Shown in pieces: positions 1-8,822 of a DNA stretch of 64,000 nt. The position numbers and the translations under genes were made by a program. The number at the start of each line of letters is the position of its first letter. Within the stretch, counting starts at the first letter, position 1. Source of the DNA: Bog-756 sp963845485 (GTDB lineage Bacteria; Actinomycetota; Acidimicrobiia; Acidimicrobiales; RAAP-2). The stretch covers positions 186,001-250,000 of the forward strand of contig CAWJSI010000012.1 of the NCBI GenBank assembly GCA_963845485.1. The letters are read 5' to 3'. The notes beneath the pieces were generated by a model that worked only from the letters and a program-made list of their open reading frames with translations, was not told the DNA's origin and made no database searches.

Positions 1-1199
1 CCATTCAGAGCCACCGTGAAGAGTGCTCCGTTTAGCCCGAGGGCGTTATCGGCCGTACAGAACTCGGCGGTGGTCTCTGGGGCGTATTCGGCATTGAATA
101 TCGCCTTGTGGCCTTCGTAGCTGGCTAGATAGATACAGGTGCTGTACTGATTGCATTGCTCGGTAAGAACGGCGTCGGCCAACGGTTCCATGTCCGAGGC
201 GTATGTGTCGCCGGTGTCGTCGGGATTCTTGATGATCCAGCCGAGCCCGAGACTGTGCATGTAGTCCGCCAGGGCTGTCATGTACTGCTCTTCGGCGACC
301 TTGGTGAAGGTAAAGCCAGTCGATCCCTCGCCGCCGGTATAGGTCTCGTCCAGATCCGTCTCCACGGCGTCGAAGCCCTTGGCTGCACACTGCTGGTTGA
401 TCATCGACTCGATGATGGAAACCGTGGCTGGGCTGGTGATGTTCAAGAAGTACTCCGGATAGCCGTTCACCTTGTTACCCAATACGCCAGCAGCCTGGAG
501 TTGGGTAAAGTACGACGTCGGAATTCCTTCGTCGGCGGCGCTGTCATAGTTTCCGACAGCACCCACCTCGATGTAGCAAATGACATGATCGCCTACCGCA
601 TGAAGCGCGGTGACCGTGGACTTCGGGTTCTCGACGCCGTCGATGTCGTAGACCACCGGGTTGGGTGCCGGCTGACCGTTGGGCAGGGTCGCGTTGGTGC
701 CCATATCGCTTGCACTGGTCAGGTCCAACGGGTGGTCGAGCTCCCACTGCCATGCCTGGCTACCAAGAGGTGGAACCCACCAGGATGTACTCGTCGTGGC
801 AGGCGGGTTACCAGTTGGCTGACTTCCGGTCGACGGGTCCGTGCTTCCGGTGGACGGGTCCGATCCCGTGGGCGCCCGCCCACCAGTCGAGGGCGGCATC
901 GTGGTTCCCGGTGTGTCGCCCAGCGTCGAAGACGGCGAGGAGGCGACCGGAGTCCCCGACGACGGGCTTCCTGTGGCGCGAGTACCGATGCACTTCACAT
1001 CCAAACCCGATCTCGTGCGATGCGAGATAGCCAGCCACTTGCCACCACAGGTGATGTGGTCGGTCTCTCCGGGTTGCATGACGAAGCCGGGACCGGCCAC
1101 ACCGGCCGCGACGCCATAACTGACGCCCAGGACGAGGAGGCAGGTGGCAAGAACCATGACTCCCTTGCGCCATATGCCATCAATACCGTTCCGTCTCAT
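1..1199 (-). CDS. Secreted GH114-like endo-alpha-1,4-polygalactosaminidase, C-terminus off the left edge
   Basis: The frame reads open from an ATG at 1199 (preceded by GAGGGGA) to the window edge, about 399 codons without a stop. It begins with a short basic segment and a hydrophobic stretch (about residues 15-35, a signal peptide or anchor). A Ser/Thr/Pro/Gly-rich linker follows to about residue 140, then a catalytic-type domain containing WQWELDHPLD, YDIDGVE, VICYIEVGA, AAKGFDAVETD and GLGWIIKNPDD. These match the pattern of family GH114 (old DUF297, spherulin-4-like), which acts on galactosamine-containing exopolysaccharide, and the Asp/Glu-rich KGFDAVE segment belongs to its active site. 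It probably acts outside the cell on envelope or capsule glycan. The family call is from motif memory; the substrate is inferred. Confidence 0.72.
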   Translation of the reverse strand, partial: MRRNGIDGIWRKGVMVLATCLLVLGVSYGVAAGVAGPGFVMQPGETDHITCGGKWLAISHRTRSGLDVKCIGTRATGSPSSGTPVASSPSSTLGDTPGTTMPPSTGGRAPTGSDPSTGSTDPSTGSQPTGNPPATTSTSWWVPPLGSQAWQWELDHPLDLTSASDMGTNATLPNGQPAPNPVVYDIDGVENPKSTVTALHAVGDHVICYIEVGAVGNYDSAADEGIPTSYFTQLQAAGVLGNKVNGYPEYFLNITSPATVSIIESMINQQCAAKGFDAVETDLDETYTGGEGSTGFTFTKVAEEQYMTALADYMHSLGLGWIIKNPDDTGDTYASDMEPLADAVLTEQCNQYSTCIYLASYEGHKAIFNAEYAPETTAEFCTADNALGLNGALFTVALN

Positions 1200-1288
1200 T
1201 CGATTCCCCTCGTAACGGTCGGGTCAAGCCGCCGACGCGTTGGAATATACGGTCCCGCCCATCACCGGACCACACCGACCCTTACGCG

Positions 1289-1591
1289 TTGTGGCGTCTC
1301 GACTACAGCCCAGGCACCGATCGGAACGCCCGTATCGCAGTATTCACATTGAGGTCGTGCGGCGTTCACGGAGTGGCTATTCATCTTGACGCGCTGGCCT
1401 TGCGTACCGACCGGCGCCGCGTTCTCCAGGGCTGGGTTCGTGTCGCCAAACGTTCATCAGTTCGTGAAGTGAGGATTACTTGGTCGGACAACACTGAGAC
1501 GGTGATCAGGATCCACAGGCCCGACACTCGGGGAATCGAGGACGTGTCTGAGCTCGACATGACCCGGTGGCTCGACGAGCGCCGGGTGTGA
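1289..1591 (+). CDS. Small hypothetical protein
   Basis: This 100-codon frame is not recognised. The C-terminal 60 residues look protein-like (VRITWSDNTETVIRIHRP, then DVSELDMTRWLDERRV), whereas the first 25-30 residues look less convincing. The true start may be a GTG at 1373. Its TGA at 1589-1591 overlaps the GTG start of the next gene in a GTGA arrangement, which suggests translational coupling and is the main reason to accept it. No signal peptide or membrane helix is evident. It lies 90 bp downstream of, and divergent from, the GH114-like gene. Confidence 0.4.
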   Translation: MWRLDYSPGTDRNARIAVFTLRSCGVHGVAIHLDALALRTDRRRVLQGWVRVAKRSSVREVRITWSDNTETVIRIHRPDTRGIEDVSELDMTRWLDERRV

Positions 1592-2313
1592 AACGGAACG
1601 AACGGGGCCACCGAAACACGGCGCTGGGCCTAGTGCTCATCGCGAGCTGCCTGGCGGCTGTCTCCCCGGGCGGGATCGCTGGGGCAAAGAGCGCCGGCCC
1701 CTCGGGAAGTCAAGTCCCTGACTCGGCCGTAGCGATCGGGGCTCACGCCACGGGTTCACCGTTCTCGAGCGGGCAGATCATCGAGGTCTCGATCCCGGCC
1801 AATCCGGTGTTGCCGGCCGATGGATTTGCCACCATCTACGAGTGTGCCGATCCCGATGGCCTTCCGGACAACGATCCGACATCGATGTCCGCAGATCAGT
1901 GCGATCCGCTCACTATTCAGGGAGACACGGTCCACATCCAGTCTGACGGGTCAGTCGACTATATGAACTATGAGCTGTTCTCGCTCCCGAGCACTGACTC
2001 GAGCGCCAACGGCCTCGGCGAATCCTCAGAGAGCACGCCGATCTGTGACACCGAGCACGAATGTGTACTCCTGATCAGCGGGATGCCTACGTTCGGAGCG
2101 CTTCCCTCCCTTTCCGATCAGCTGGCCGGACCTCACTATTTCTCCCAACCCTTTGAGGTCGCCCCCGATGTCGACGACACCGGGGCCGATCCGGGAGACG
2201 GCACTCCTGAAGTCCCCTTTGCTCTCGGCCTGCCTGTGTTGGCGTTTGGACTCATGGGCAGAGCTGTGTTTGTCCGACGTCGAGCGAATCGTCAATCAGA
2301 GGAGGCGAAGTGA
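1588..2313 (+). CDS. Secreted neocarzinostatin-like domain protein with TPEVP C-terminal sorting signal
   Basis: The chosen start is the GTG at 1588, overlapping the previous stop; a GTG at 1567 is also in frame. A signal peptide (GLVLIASCLAAVS) is followed by a four-cysteine domain with SPFSSGQIIEVSIPANPVL, YECADPDG, QCDP, and CDTEHECVLL. This matches five other copies in the window and resembles the neocarzinostatin fold. The C-terminus is a tripartite signal: GDGTPEVP, about 18 hydrophobic residues, then VRRRANR. This layout is like PEP-CTERM or LPXTG tails, but the motif is TPEVP, suggesting processing by the exosortase-like protein at 25632-27461. Its stop overlaps the next start (GTGA). 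The ligand or role is unknown. Confidence 0.75.
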   Translation: MKRNERGHRNTALGLVLIASCLAAVSPGGIAGAKSAGPSGSQVPDSAVAIGAHATGSPFSSGQIIEVSIPANPVLPADGFATIYECADPDGLPDNDPTSMSADQCDPLTIQGDTVHIQSDGSVDYMNYELFSLPSTDSSANGLGESSESTPICDTEHECVLLISGMPTFGALPSLSDQLAGPHYFSQPFEVAPDVDDTGADPGDGTPEVPFALGLPVLAFGLMGRAVFVRRRANRQSEEAK

Positions 2314-2585
2314 ACGAAGAGGGCTGGTACCTAGATCCGTACGGTCGGCATGAGGCTCGCTGGATGTCCGCGGGAGCTCCCACGGCTCTGGTCCGTGACG
2401 GCGCGGTGGAGTCTCAAGACCCACCGCCCGAAGGGACCATCCCGGCCGACATGGAACCATGGCGCCCGAATCCATCCCCCGACGGGAGTGACCTGATTCG
2501 GGCGGACGATGCCGAGCTGCAGGAGTTCGATCCAAAGAAGCTGACCGACGCCGCCTCGATCGGTGTGGATGAATCCACGTTCTGA
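2310..2585 (+). CDS. Small DUF2510-like protein
   Basis: This 91-residue protein starts at a GTG overlapping the stop of the upstream gene. The N-terminus GWYLDPYGRHEARWMSAGAP is a DUF2510-like WYxDPxGxxExRW motif common in small actinobacterial proteins, often found next to membrane segments. Here there is no hydrophobic helix, only a Pro/Asp-rich acidic tail ending DESTF. It is probably cytoplasmic and translated with the TPEVP protein before it. Function unknown. Confidence 0.6.
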   Translation: MNEEGWYLDPYGRHEARWMSAGAPTALVRDGAVESQDPPPEGTIPADMEPWRPNPSPDGSDLIRADDAELQEFDPKKLTDAASIGVDESTF

Positions 2586-2654
2586 TCACCACTCGTTTGA
2601 TCTTCACGTGAGGATCCGTAGCGGTCAGAGGAGCAAGCACCGACCTCTCGGACA

Positions 2655-3044
2655 GTGAAATATCAAACACTCAAAGTAATGACATTGGCGCTCGGAAGTT
2701 TGTCGCCGGTATCGTCACTCTTCGTGGCCGTGCCCTCTGGAGCAGCGCAGTTGGGAGCAACCGTCGAGCTCGGTTCCGAGGTCTTCGACCTGCGGTTCTA
2801 TGGATCGGACGACATGCTTGTTCCTGCATGGTGGATCGGGGTATTCGACGACTCCGGCGAGTTGCGTAAGACCGCCATTTCTCCGAGGCCGGACCTGTCG
2901 CCTATCGATCTGACCCTGTGGTTGCGCCCCATTGTCGGACTTGACGCCGCAGAAGAGTTGGTACGGCTTATCGCTGAGGCGGTGGCACGAAAGTCCTCCG
3001 AACGGACGACCTCCGAGCGCCAGACGGCCGACGCCCAACCGTAG
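2655..3044 (+). CDS. Hypothetical exported or membrane-anchored protein
   Basis: The 129-residue frame starts at a GTG. A hydrophobic N-terminus (MTLALGSLSPVSSLFVAV) ending in PSGAA looks like a signal peptide. The body holds VELGSEVFDLRFYGSDDM and WWIGVFDDSGELRKTAISP, and the tail is charged. I do not recognise the family. It sits between the DUF2510-like gene and the TolB-like gene, all on the same strand. Confidence 0.4.
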   Translation: MKYQTLKVMTLALGSLSPVSSLFVAVPSGAAQLGATVELGSEVFDLRFYGSDDMLVPAWWIGVFDDSGELRKTAISPRPDLSPIDLTLWLRPIVGLDAAEELVRLIAEAVARKSSERTTSERQTADAQP

Positions 3045-3053
3045 AGCTCGGAT

Positions 3054-3078
3054 ACTCCACCGCAGAGCGGTGTGGAGT
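3054..3078 (+). terminator. Candidate hairpin after the first small-gene cluster
   Basis: An imperfect inverted repeat with ACTCCA-CCGC and GCGG-TG-TGGAGT arms forms about 10 base pairs with a two-base bulge and a 3-base loop, 10 bp after the stop at 3044. No T-run follows, so it may be a weak or Rho-assisted terminator. Confidence 0.3.
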
Positions 3079-3251
3079 TGGCGATGATCATCATCGGGAG
3101 AACTTCGGTTCCTAGGGTGACCGCCCGGCGTGGACCAGACACTCCTTATTGAACCTGTGTTCTCGCGTTTGACCAGCGGGGTCGTACGGTGAGAGCTACT
3201 ATAAGACCACGCTAAGTAGTCGACCTGACGGTTTACGTGCTGATGGGACGG

Positions 3252-3273
3252 CTCCTGTGACATCGATGTGAAC
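3252..3273 (+). promoter_or_regulatory. Two-unit 11-bp PHO-box-like repeat upstream of the TolB-like gene
   Basis: Two consecutive 11-bp units end in GTGACA and GTGAAC (complement TGTCAC and GTTCAC), 86 bp before the ATG at 3359. The spacing and core match PHO boxes of actinobacteria. A second weaker pair in the opposite orientation (GTTCATCTTTC then TGTCAGGCAAT) lies at 3296-3317. The rest of the 3045-3358 gap shows nothing else that I can support. Confidence 0.35.
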
Positions 3274-3358
3274 CCCGGCGATTACGTGCCGCAAAGTTCA
3301 TCTTTCTGTCAGGCAATGAGAGTGTTCAACGCCATGCCCGTCGGCGATACTCCCAAAG

Positions 3359-4675
3359 ATGTACTGCTCGAAGTGGAATTTCTTCCGTCGAGTAGTGGCG
3401 GCTGGAGCTGTTTCGGCGGGCGCACTGGCCCTACTCTCAGGCGTGGCTGGCGCGGCGTTCCCCGGAGTCAATGGAGCCATCGTGTTCCAGAGCACTCGAG
3501 GTGCCTCCGCAGGCGGCTGCCAATACGGCAGCACCAGCGAACTCTTCGTGAAGCTGACCGTCTCACCGTTCACCGTGCCCCAACTCGACTGTACGGGAAG
3601 CACTGACCAACACCCCTTTGTTTCGCCCGACGGCAGCGAGGTGATCTTCGCCAGTAATCGAAGCGACGGCGTGGACTTCGAGCTGTTCACCATGCCGCTC
3701 TCCACCGATGGCACCGCCTCGGGCACCCCGACCGATGTGTCCCAGAACCTTCCCAGCGGGGCCAGTGACGACTACCCCTCATGGGCCCCGGCAGGGCCTG
3801 GGGGTCAGAACCGGATCATCTTTCAGAGCACCAGGGGTGGTGGCCAACCCGAGCTCTACACCGAGGACCTCGACACGCCTGGCTCGGTCACCCCGGTGTT
3901 CTCTCCGTCCCAGACCCAGACGTTCAGCGATACCCAGCCGGTCTACGATCCGTCCAACCCCAACGAGATCGCTTTCGTGCGCACGCTGGGCAGCGGCAAG
4001 AGCCAGATCTATACCTATAACTTCAGCACCCAGGCCCTGATCAACCTGTCAGCGGCCGACGGCGACCAGAACTCGAACGATTCCAAGCCAGACTTCGCCC
4101 CCACCCTCGACGGGAGTGGCGTCCAGGTCATCGTCTTCCAGTCCGACCGACCCACTCCAAACGCCCTGAACGGACCTTGCGTCGGCACGCAGCTGTACAC
4201 CACGGGTGACCAGGCCGGCTCTCCGGTCAAAGCGGTCTTCCAACAGCTGACCGGTAGTCCACCCCAGCCCAACGGGGTTCAAGAGTGCGCGACTTCCAAG
4301 GACTCCGTCCAAGTGGCCACCGGCACCAAGGTGGCGGTGGAGAATCCCGTATTCTCACCCGACGGGACGCAGATCGCCTTTGACCAACTGGCCAGCCCAC
4401 CGAGTGCCGGCACCACACAGGACGTGTTCACGGGGTACTCGGTTCCCTTCTCAGGAGGCGTGGCCGAGACGGGGTCCCTGGTCGACCTGACGCCGAATTT
4501 CGCCACTGATCAGGCACCGACCTGGGCGCCCATCGGTCCGGGCACGGGAACTCCCGAAGTCCCGAACACGCTGCTGTTGCCGGTGGTCGGTGGAGGGATC
4601 ACCGGTGCGACCGTCCTCGTCACCCGACGGCGCCGCCGATCTCACGACCGATCTCCCGCCGACGTCGCCTCCTAG
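3359..4675 (+). CDS. Secreted TolB-like beta-propeller protein with TPEVP C-terminal sorting signal
   Basis: This 438-residue protein has a signal peptide (RRVVAAGAVSAGALALLSG, then VAGAAF). It carries a series of PD40/TolB-like blades: HPFVSPDGSEVIFASNRS, YPSWAPAG with RIIFQSTRG, QPVYDPSNPNEIAFVR, NPVFSPDGTQIAFDQL and APTWAPIG. The C-terminus is GTGTPEVPNTLLLP, a hydrophobic helix, then TRRRRRS, the same tripartite tail as 1588-2313. It probably forms a surface-anchored propeller involved in binding. The exosortase-like protein is the natural candidate for processing it. Gene ends are well supported; the partner is unknown. Confidence 0.8.
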   Translation: MYCSKWNFFRRVVAAGAVSAGALALLSGVAGAAFPGVNGAIVFQSTRGASAGGCQYGSTSELFVKLTVSPFTVPQLDCTGSTDQHPFVSPDGSEVIFASNRSDGVDFELFTMPLSTDGTASGTPTDVSQNLPSGASDDYPSWAPAGPGGQNRIIFQSTRGGGQPELYTEDLDTPGSVTPVFSPSQTQTFSDTQPVYDPSNPNEIAFVRTLGSGKSQIYTYNFSTQALINLSAADGDQNSNDSKPDFAPTLDGSGVQVIVFQSDRPTPNALNGPCVGTQLYTTGDQAGSPVKAVFQQLTGSPPQPNGVQECATSKDSVQVATGTKVAVENPVFSPDGTQIAFDQLASPPSAGTTQDVFTGYSVPFSGGVAETGSLVDLTPNFATDQAPTWAPIGPGTGTPEVPNTLLLPVVGGGITGATVLVTRRRRRSHDRSPADVAS

Positions 4676-4737
4676 TCGAGCACACCTGGCGCTTACTCAG
4701 CCCCGGCACTCAGGCGCGATGGGCTGGCTACCGCGAC

Positions 4738-5892
4738 TCAGCTGAGGGCGCCCACCACATAGTTGATGGAGGCGCACAGCGAGGCGATGTCCTCGGGGTC
4801 GATGGCCGGGAACATGGCGATGCGCAACTGGTTCCGGCCGAGCTTCCGGTAGGGCTCGGTGTCGACGATGCCGTTCCTCCGAAGTACGGCCGCCACCGTG
4901 GCTGCGTCGATCGAATCGTCGAAATCGATGGTGCCGACCACGTGGCTGCGGTCCTGCTCGCGGGATACGAACGGAGTGGCGAAGTCGGAGTTCTCGGCCC
5001 ATGTGTAGAGGGTCTCGGCGGACTTGTCGCACCGTCCGGCCGAGAACGCCATTCCTCCGTTGTCGTTGAACCAACCGACCTGGTTGTCGAAGAGGAACAA
5101 GGTGGCCAACGCGGGTGTGTTGTAAGTCTGGTCGAGCTTCGAGTTGTCGAGGGCGATAGTCAGGTCCATGGAGGCAGGCACCCAGCGTTTGGTGGCGGCA
5201 ATCGCCGCGATCCGATTCTGGGCCGCCGGCGAGAGCAGGGCGACCCACAGCCCACCGTCCGACCCGAAGCACTTCTGGGGCGCGAAGTAATAGGCGTCGA
5301 ACTGGTCCGGATCGACCGGGAGCCCTCCTGCGCCCGAAGTCGCATCCACGGCCACCAGACCCCCACCTTGGGCGGGATCGGCGACCCCGTCAGGTCGGGC
5401 GATGGTCATCATGACCCCGGTGGACGTCTCGTTGTGCGTGAGGGCGTAGAGGTCGATGTCCTCATGGGCGACCGTCGTCGGATGGGTTCCCACCTCGGAG
5501 GTGATGATCTCCGGATCGTCGAGATGGGGTGCCTCCTTGGCCGCCGTGGCGAACTTCGAAGAGAACTCCCCAAACGTCAGATGCTGACTCTTGCGGTCGA
5601 TCAGCCCGAAGGTGGCCGCATCCCAGAAGCAGGTGGTTCCGCCATTGCCGAGGACCACCTCGTAGCCTTCAGGGAGGGAGAACAACTGGGCCAGACCCTC
5701 ACGGAGGCTGCCCACCACCGACTTGACCGTCTTCTGGCGGTGGCTGGTCCCGAGGAACCGATCGGCCGCCTCGGACAGGGCCGCCACCGCCTCGGGTCGC
5801 ACCTTGGAAGGTCCCGACCCGAACCGCCCGTCGCCAGGCAGCAGGTTCTTGGGGATGGTGATGTCAGGGGTGTCAGTCACGTATGGAATCAT
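4738..5892 (-). CDS. serC: Phosphoserine aminotransferase
   Basis: SerC converts 3-phosphohydroxypyruvate and glutamate to 3-phosphoserine in serine biosynthesis, using PLP. The frame matches the actinobacterial form: NLLPGDGRFGSGPSKVRPE at the N-terminus, GTSHRQK, VVLGNGGTTCFWDAATFGL, THNETSTGVM and the PLP lysine in YYFAPQKCFGSDGG. The ATG at 5892 (MIPYVTDTP) is preferred; an in-frame ATG at 5910 would add six residues. At about 385 residues it has normal length. It is divergent from the aminotransferase gene at 5958, and serA follows at 7215, so serine genes cluster here. Confidence 0.95.
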   Translation of the reverse strand: MIPYVTDTPDITIPKNLLPGDGRFGSGPSKVRPEAVAALSEAADRFLGTSHRQKTVKSVVGSLREGLAQLFSLPEGYEVVLGNGGTTCFWDAATFGLIDRKSQHLTFGEFSSKFATAAKEAPHLDDPEIITSEVGTHPTTVAHEDIDLYALTHNETSTGVMMTIARPDGVADPAQGGGLVAVDATSGAGGLPVDPDQFDAYYFAPQKCFGSDGGLWVALLSPAAQNRIAAIAATKRWVPASMDLTIALDNSKLDQTYNTPALATLFLFDNQVGWFNDNGGMAFSAGRCDKSAETLYTWAENSDFATPFVSREQDRSHVVGTIDFDDSIDAATVAAVLRRNGIVDTEPYRKLGRNQLRIAMFPAIDPEDIASLCASINYVVGALS

Positions 5893-5957
5893 GGCACCAT
5901 GGCCATCCACACTGAAACCGGCCCTGCCCGGACTCCCTGCCGTGGGGCGGCGGCACG

Positions 5958-7163
5958 ATGACCGGACAGCGAATCTCCAAGCGGATCGCCGCCGTCTCCC
6001 CCTCGGCCACCCTGGCCGTGGACGCCAAGGCCAAGGCCCTCCAGGCTCAGGGCGAGAGTGTCATCGGCTTCGGGGCCGGCGAGCCCGACTTTCCCACACC
6101 CGAGCACATCGTGGCCGCCGCCGAGGTGGCCTGCCGCGACCCCAGAACCCACAAGTACACCCCGACCGCCGGGCTACCCGAGCTTCGTGAGGCGCTGGTC
6201 GCCAAGACCCGGCGTGACTCGGGCCTCGAGGTCACGGCCTCCCAGATCCTCGTAACCAACGGTGGCAAGCAGGCCATAGCCAACTCCTTCGCCGTCCTGT
6301 GCGACCCGGGCGATGAGGTCCTCGTGCTCGCCCCGTACTGGACGACCTACCCTGAAGTCATCGCTTTGGCCGGTGGGGTCCCGGTGGTCATCGCCACCGA
6401 TGCCGCCAGCGGCTTCCGGGTCACCCTGGACCAGTTGCAGGCGGCCTACACGCCACGAACGAAGGTGTTGTTGTTCGTGTCCCCGTCGAACCCGACGGGC
6501 GCGGTCTACCCCAAAGCGGAGATCGAGGCCATCGGGCAGTGGGCGGTGGAGCGCGGCCTGTGGGTCCTGACCGACGAGATCTATGAGCACCTGGTCTACG
6601 GGGGGGTAGAGCACCACTCCATGCCCGTACTGGTTCCCGAGCTGGCCGACCACTGCATCGTGGTCAACGGGGTGGCCAAGACCTACGCCATGACCGGCTG
6701 GCGAGTGGGCTGGATGATCGGGCCCACCGACGTGGTGACGGCGGCCACCAACCTGCAGTCACATGAGACCTCGAACGTGGCCAACGTCTCCCAACGGGCG
6801 GCCCTGGCCGCGGTGGCCGGGGACCTCGAGGCGGTGGCCATGATGCGGGCCGCTTTTGACCGCCGGCGCCTGACCATCCACTCCATGCTCAACGAGATCG
6901 ACGGCGTGACATGTGTTCTGCCCGAAGGGGCCTTCTACGCCTTCCCCTCCGTGGACGGTCTGTACGGCCGCGAGATCCGAGGGCGCACCGCGCAGTCCAG
7001 CACCGAGCTGGCCGAGCTGGCCATCGACGAGGCCAAGGTGGCCGTGGTTCCCGGCGAGGCCTTCGGGGCACCGGGGTATTTCCGCATGTCCTACGCCCTG
7101 GGCGACGAGGACCTGGTCGAAGGGGTCTCCCGCCTGGCCAAGTTGTTCGCCGAGGCGAAATGA
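5958..7163 (+). CDS. Aspartate aminotransferase-type class I PLP aminotransferase
   Basis: This 401-residue fold-type I aminotransferase carries IGFGAGEPDFPTPEHI, the substrate and PLP region VSPSNPTGAVYP, TDEIYEHLVY, the PLP lysine in NGVAKTYAMTGWRVGWM, and FRMSYALGDEDL near the C-terminus. The pattern is that of aspartate or related 2-oxoacid aminotransferases (AspC/AspB type); the substrate cannot be fixed from sequence. It is cytoplasmic, lies 65 bp from the divergent serC start, and precedes serA. A GC-rich hairpin (GCCCGG/CCGGGC, 7165-7183) separates it from serA and may attenuate read-through. Confidence 0.88.
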   Translation: MTGQRISKRIAAVSPSATLAVDAKAKALQAQGESVIGFGAGEPDFPTPEHIVAAAEVACRDPRTHKYTPTAGLPELREALVAKTRRDSGLEVTASQILVTNGGKQAIANSFAVLCDPGDEVLVLAPYWTTYPEVIALAGGVPVVIATDAASGFRVTLDQLQAAYTPRTKVLLFVSPSNPTGAVYPKAEIEAIGQWAVERGLWVLTDEIYEHLVYGGVEHHSMPVLVPELADHCIVVNGVAKTYAMTGWRVGWMIGPTDVVTAATNLQSHETSNVANVSQRAALAAVAGDLEAVAMMRAAFDRRRLTIHSMLNEIDGVTCVLPEGAFYAFPSVDGLYGREIRGRTAQSSTELAELAIDEAKVAVVPGEAFGAPGYFRMSYALGDEDLVEGVSRLAKLFAEAK

Positions 7164-7214
7164 GGCCCGGCTCCGCTCCGGGCTCTGCGATGTTCTTCCA
7201 GCGAAAGGAACCCC

Positions 7215-8780
7215 ATGGGTAGGGTGCTCGTCACCGAGAAGTTGGCTCAACCGGGCCTCGATTTGATGGCCGCCGCCGGCCACGAGGTCGACGTCCAGCT
7301 CGGGCTGTCCCCCGAGGAGCTGGTCACCGCCATCGTCGGCGCTCAGGCCCTCATCATCCGTTCGGCCACCACCGTCACTGCCGAGGTGCTGACGGCGGGT
7401 ACCGATCTCATCGTGGTCGGCCGGGCCGGTATCGGTCTGGACAACGTAGACGTAGCCGCCGCTACCGAACGCGGGGTGATGGTGGTTAACGCCCCCCAGT
7501 CCAATATCCTCTCGGCCGCCGAGCAGGCCATGGCCCTTTTGTTGGCCCAGGCACGCAACATTCCTCAGGCCCACGCCGCCCTGGTGGCCGGAAAGTGGGA
7601 GCGGTCCAAGTGGGAGGGCGTGGAGCTCCACGGCAAGACACTCGGCGTGGTCGGCCTCGGTCGGGTCGGGGCTCTCGTGGCCCAGCGGGCCCTGGCGTTC
7701 GGTATGCGGCTGGTGGCCTACGACCCCTTCGTCTCGGCTGACCGGGCCAAGCACATGGGCGTGGAGCTGATGGGGCTGGAGGAGCTGATGGCTACCGCCG
7801 ACTTCGTCACGGTGCATCTGCCGAAGAACGCCGAGACCCTCGGGCTCATCGGGAAGGACCTGTTGGCCAAGTCGAAGCCCGGTCTCCGCATCATCAACAC
7901 GGCCCGAGGGGGCATCGTGGACGAGGAGGCGTTGGCCGAGGCCATCCGGTCGGGTCAGGTGCAAGGTGCGGGACTTGACGTCTTCGCCAAGGAGCCCACC
8001 ACCGAGTCACCACTGTTCGAGTTGTCATCGGTAGTGGTCGCACCCCACCTCGGAGCCTCGACGGCCGAGGCCCAGGACAAGGCGGGGGTCACCATTGCCG
8101 AGCAGGTCATCTTGGCTCTGAACGGTGATTTCGTCCCTTTTGCCGTCAATGTGGCGGCCACCGACGTCTCCGAGACCGTCCGGCCGTTCATGGGTCTGGC
8201 CGAGCAGCTGGGCAAGATCCTCTCCTGCCTCAACGACGGACTTCCCGCCACGCTCGAGATCGAATACCAGGGTGGTCTGGCCGGAGCGGGAACCGGAATC
8301 CTCACCCTTTCCGTCCTGAAGGGGCTGTTCGCGGCGGCCACCGAGGAGCCCGTCAGTTACGTGAACGCCCCTCAGCTGGCTGCGGAGCGCGGCCTCGAGG
8401 TGCGGGAGACCTCGACGGTAACGGCCCACGACTACGTCAACCTGATCACGTTGCGCAGCGGTGACCACGCTGTAGCCGGGACGCTGACCGGGCCGCGTAC
8501 CGAACCTCGGCTGGTCATGATGGACGACCACACCGTCGAAGTGCCTCCTGCACCTCACATGGTGGTAGTCCGCAACGACGACCGAGCCGGGATGATCGGC
8601 GTGGTAGGCACCATTCTCGGAGAGGCGCAGGTGTCCATCTCCTCGATGGCCGTGGGGCCTTCGGCGTCAGGCAACACCGCCCTCATGGTGCTCTCGACCG
8701 ACCAGCAGGTTCCCGATGATGCCCTGTCGCGGCTGCGAGCAGCCGCGGGAATCAGCGATGTCCACACCGTCGAGTCTTAA
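7215..8780 (+). CDS. serA: D-3-phosphoglycerate dehydrogenase
   Basis: SerA makes the first committed step of serine synthesis, oxidising 3-phosphoglycerate with NAD. The 521-residue form has a substrate domain, a Rossmann domain (GKTLGVVGLGRVGALVAQRA), the RGGIVDEEAL segment and the catalytic His in APHLGASTAEAQ. It then has the extra intervening domain and a C-terminal ACT domain (MVVVRNDDRAGMIGVVGTIL), the long form typical of actinobacteria and subject to serine feedback in known relatives. The start ATG follows GAAAGGA. It probably works with the serC product encoded 1.3 kb away. Confidence 0.96.
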   Translation: MGRVLVTEKLAQPGLDLMAAAGHEVDVQLGLSPEELVTAIVGAQALIIRSATTVTAEVLTAGTDLIVVGRAGIGLDNVDVAAATERGVMVVNAPQSNILSAAEQAMALLLAQARNIPQAHAALVAGKWERSKWEGVELHGKTLGVVGLGRVGALVAQRALAFGMRLVAYDPFVSADRAKHMGVELMGLEELMATADFVTVHLPKNAETLGLIGKDLLAKSKPGLRIINTARGGIVDEEALAEAIRSGQVQGAGLDVFAKEPTTESPLFELSSVVVAPHLGASTAEAQDKAGVTIAEQVILALNGDFVPFAVNVAATDVSETVRPFMGLAEQLGKILSCLNDGLPATLEIEYQGGLAGAGTGILTLSVLKGLFAAATEEPVSYVNAPQLAAERGLEVRETSTVTAHDYVNLITLRSGDHAVAGTLTGPRTEPRLVMMDDHTVEVPPAPHMVVVRNDDRAGMIGVVGTILGEAQVSISSMAVGPSASGNTALMVLSTDQQVPDDALSRLRAAAGISDVHTVES

Positions 8781-8822
8781 GTAACATCAGGACTCGACCA
8801 GAGTCACCCGAGGAGGATCAGC

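Noticed and set aside
156..1352. A 398-codon plus-strand frame at the left end
   Set aside because: It is the antisense of the GH114-like gene; the residues are Arg/Gly-rich and match no domain.
7165..7183. GC-rich hairpin between the aminotransferase and serA
   Set aside because: Only six base pairs and no T-run; may be chance in GC-rich DNA.
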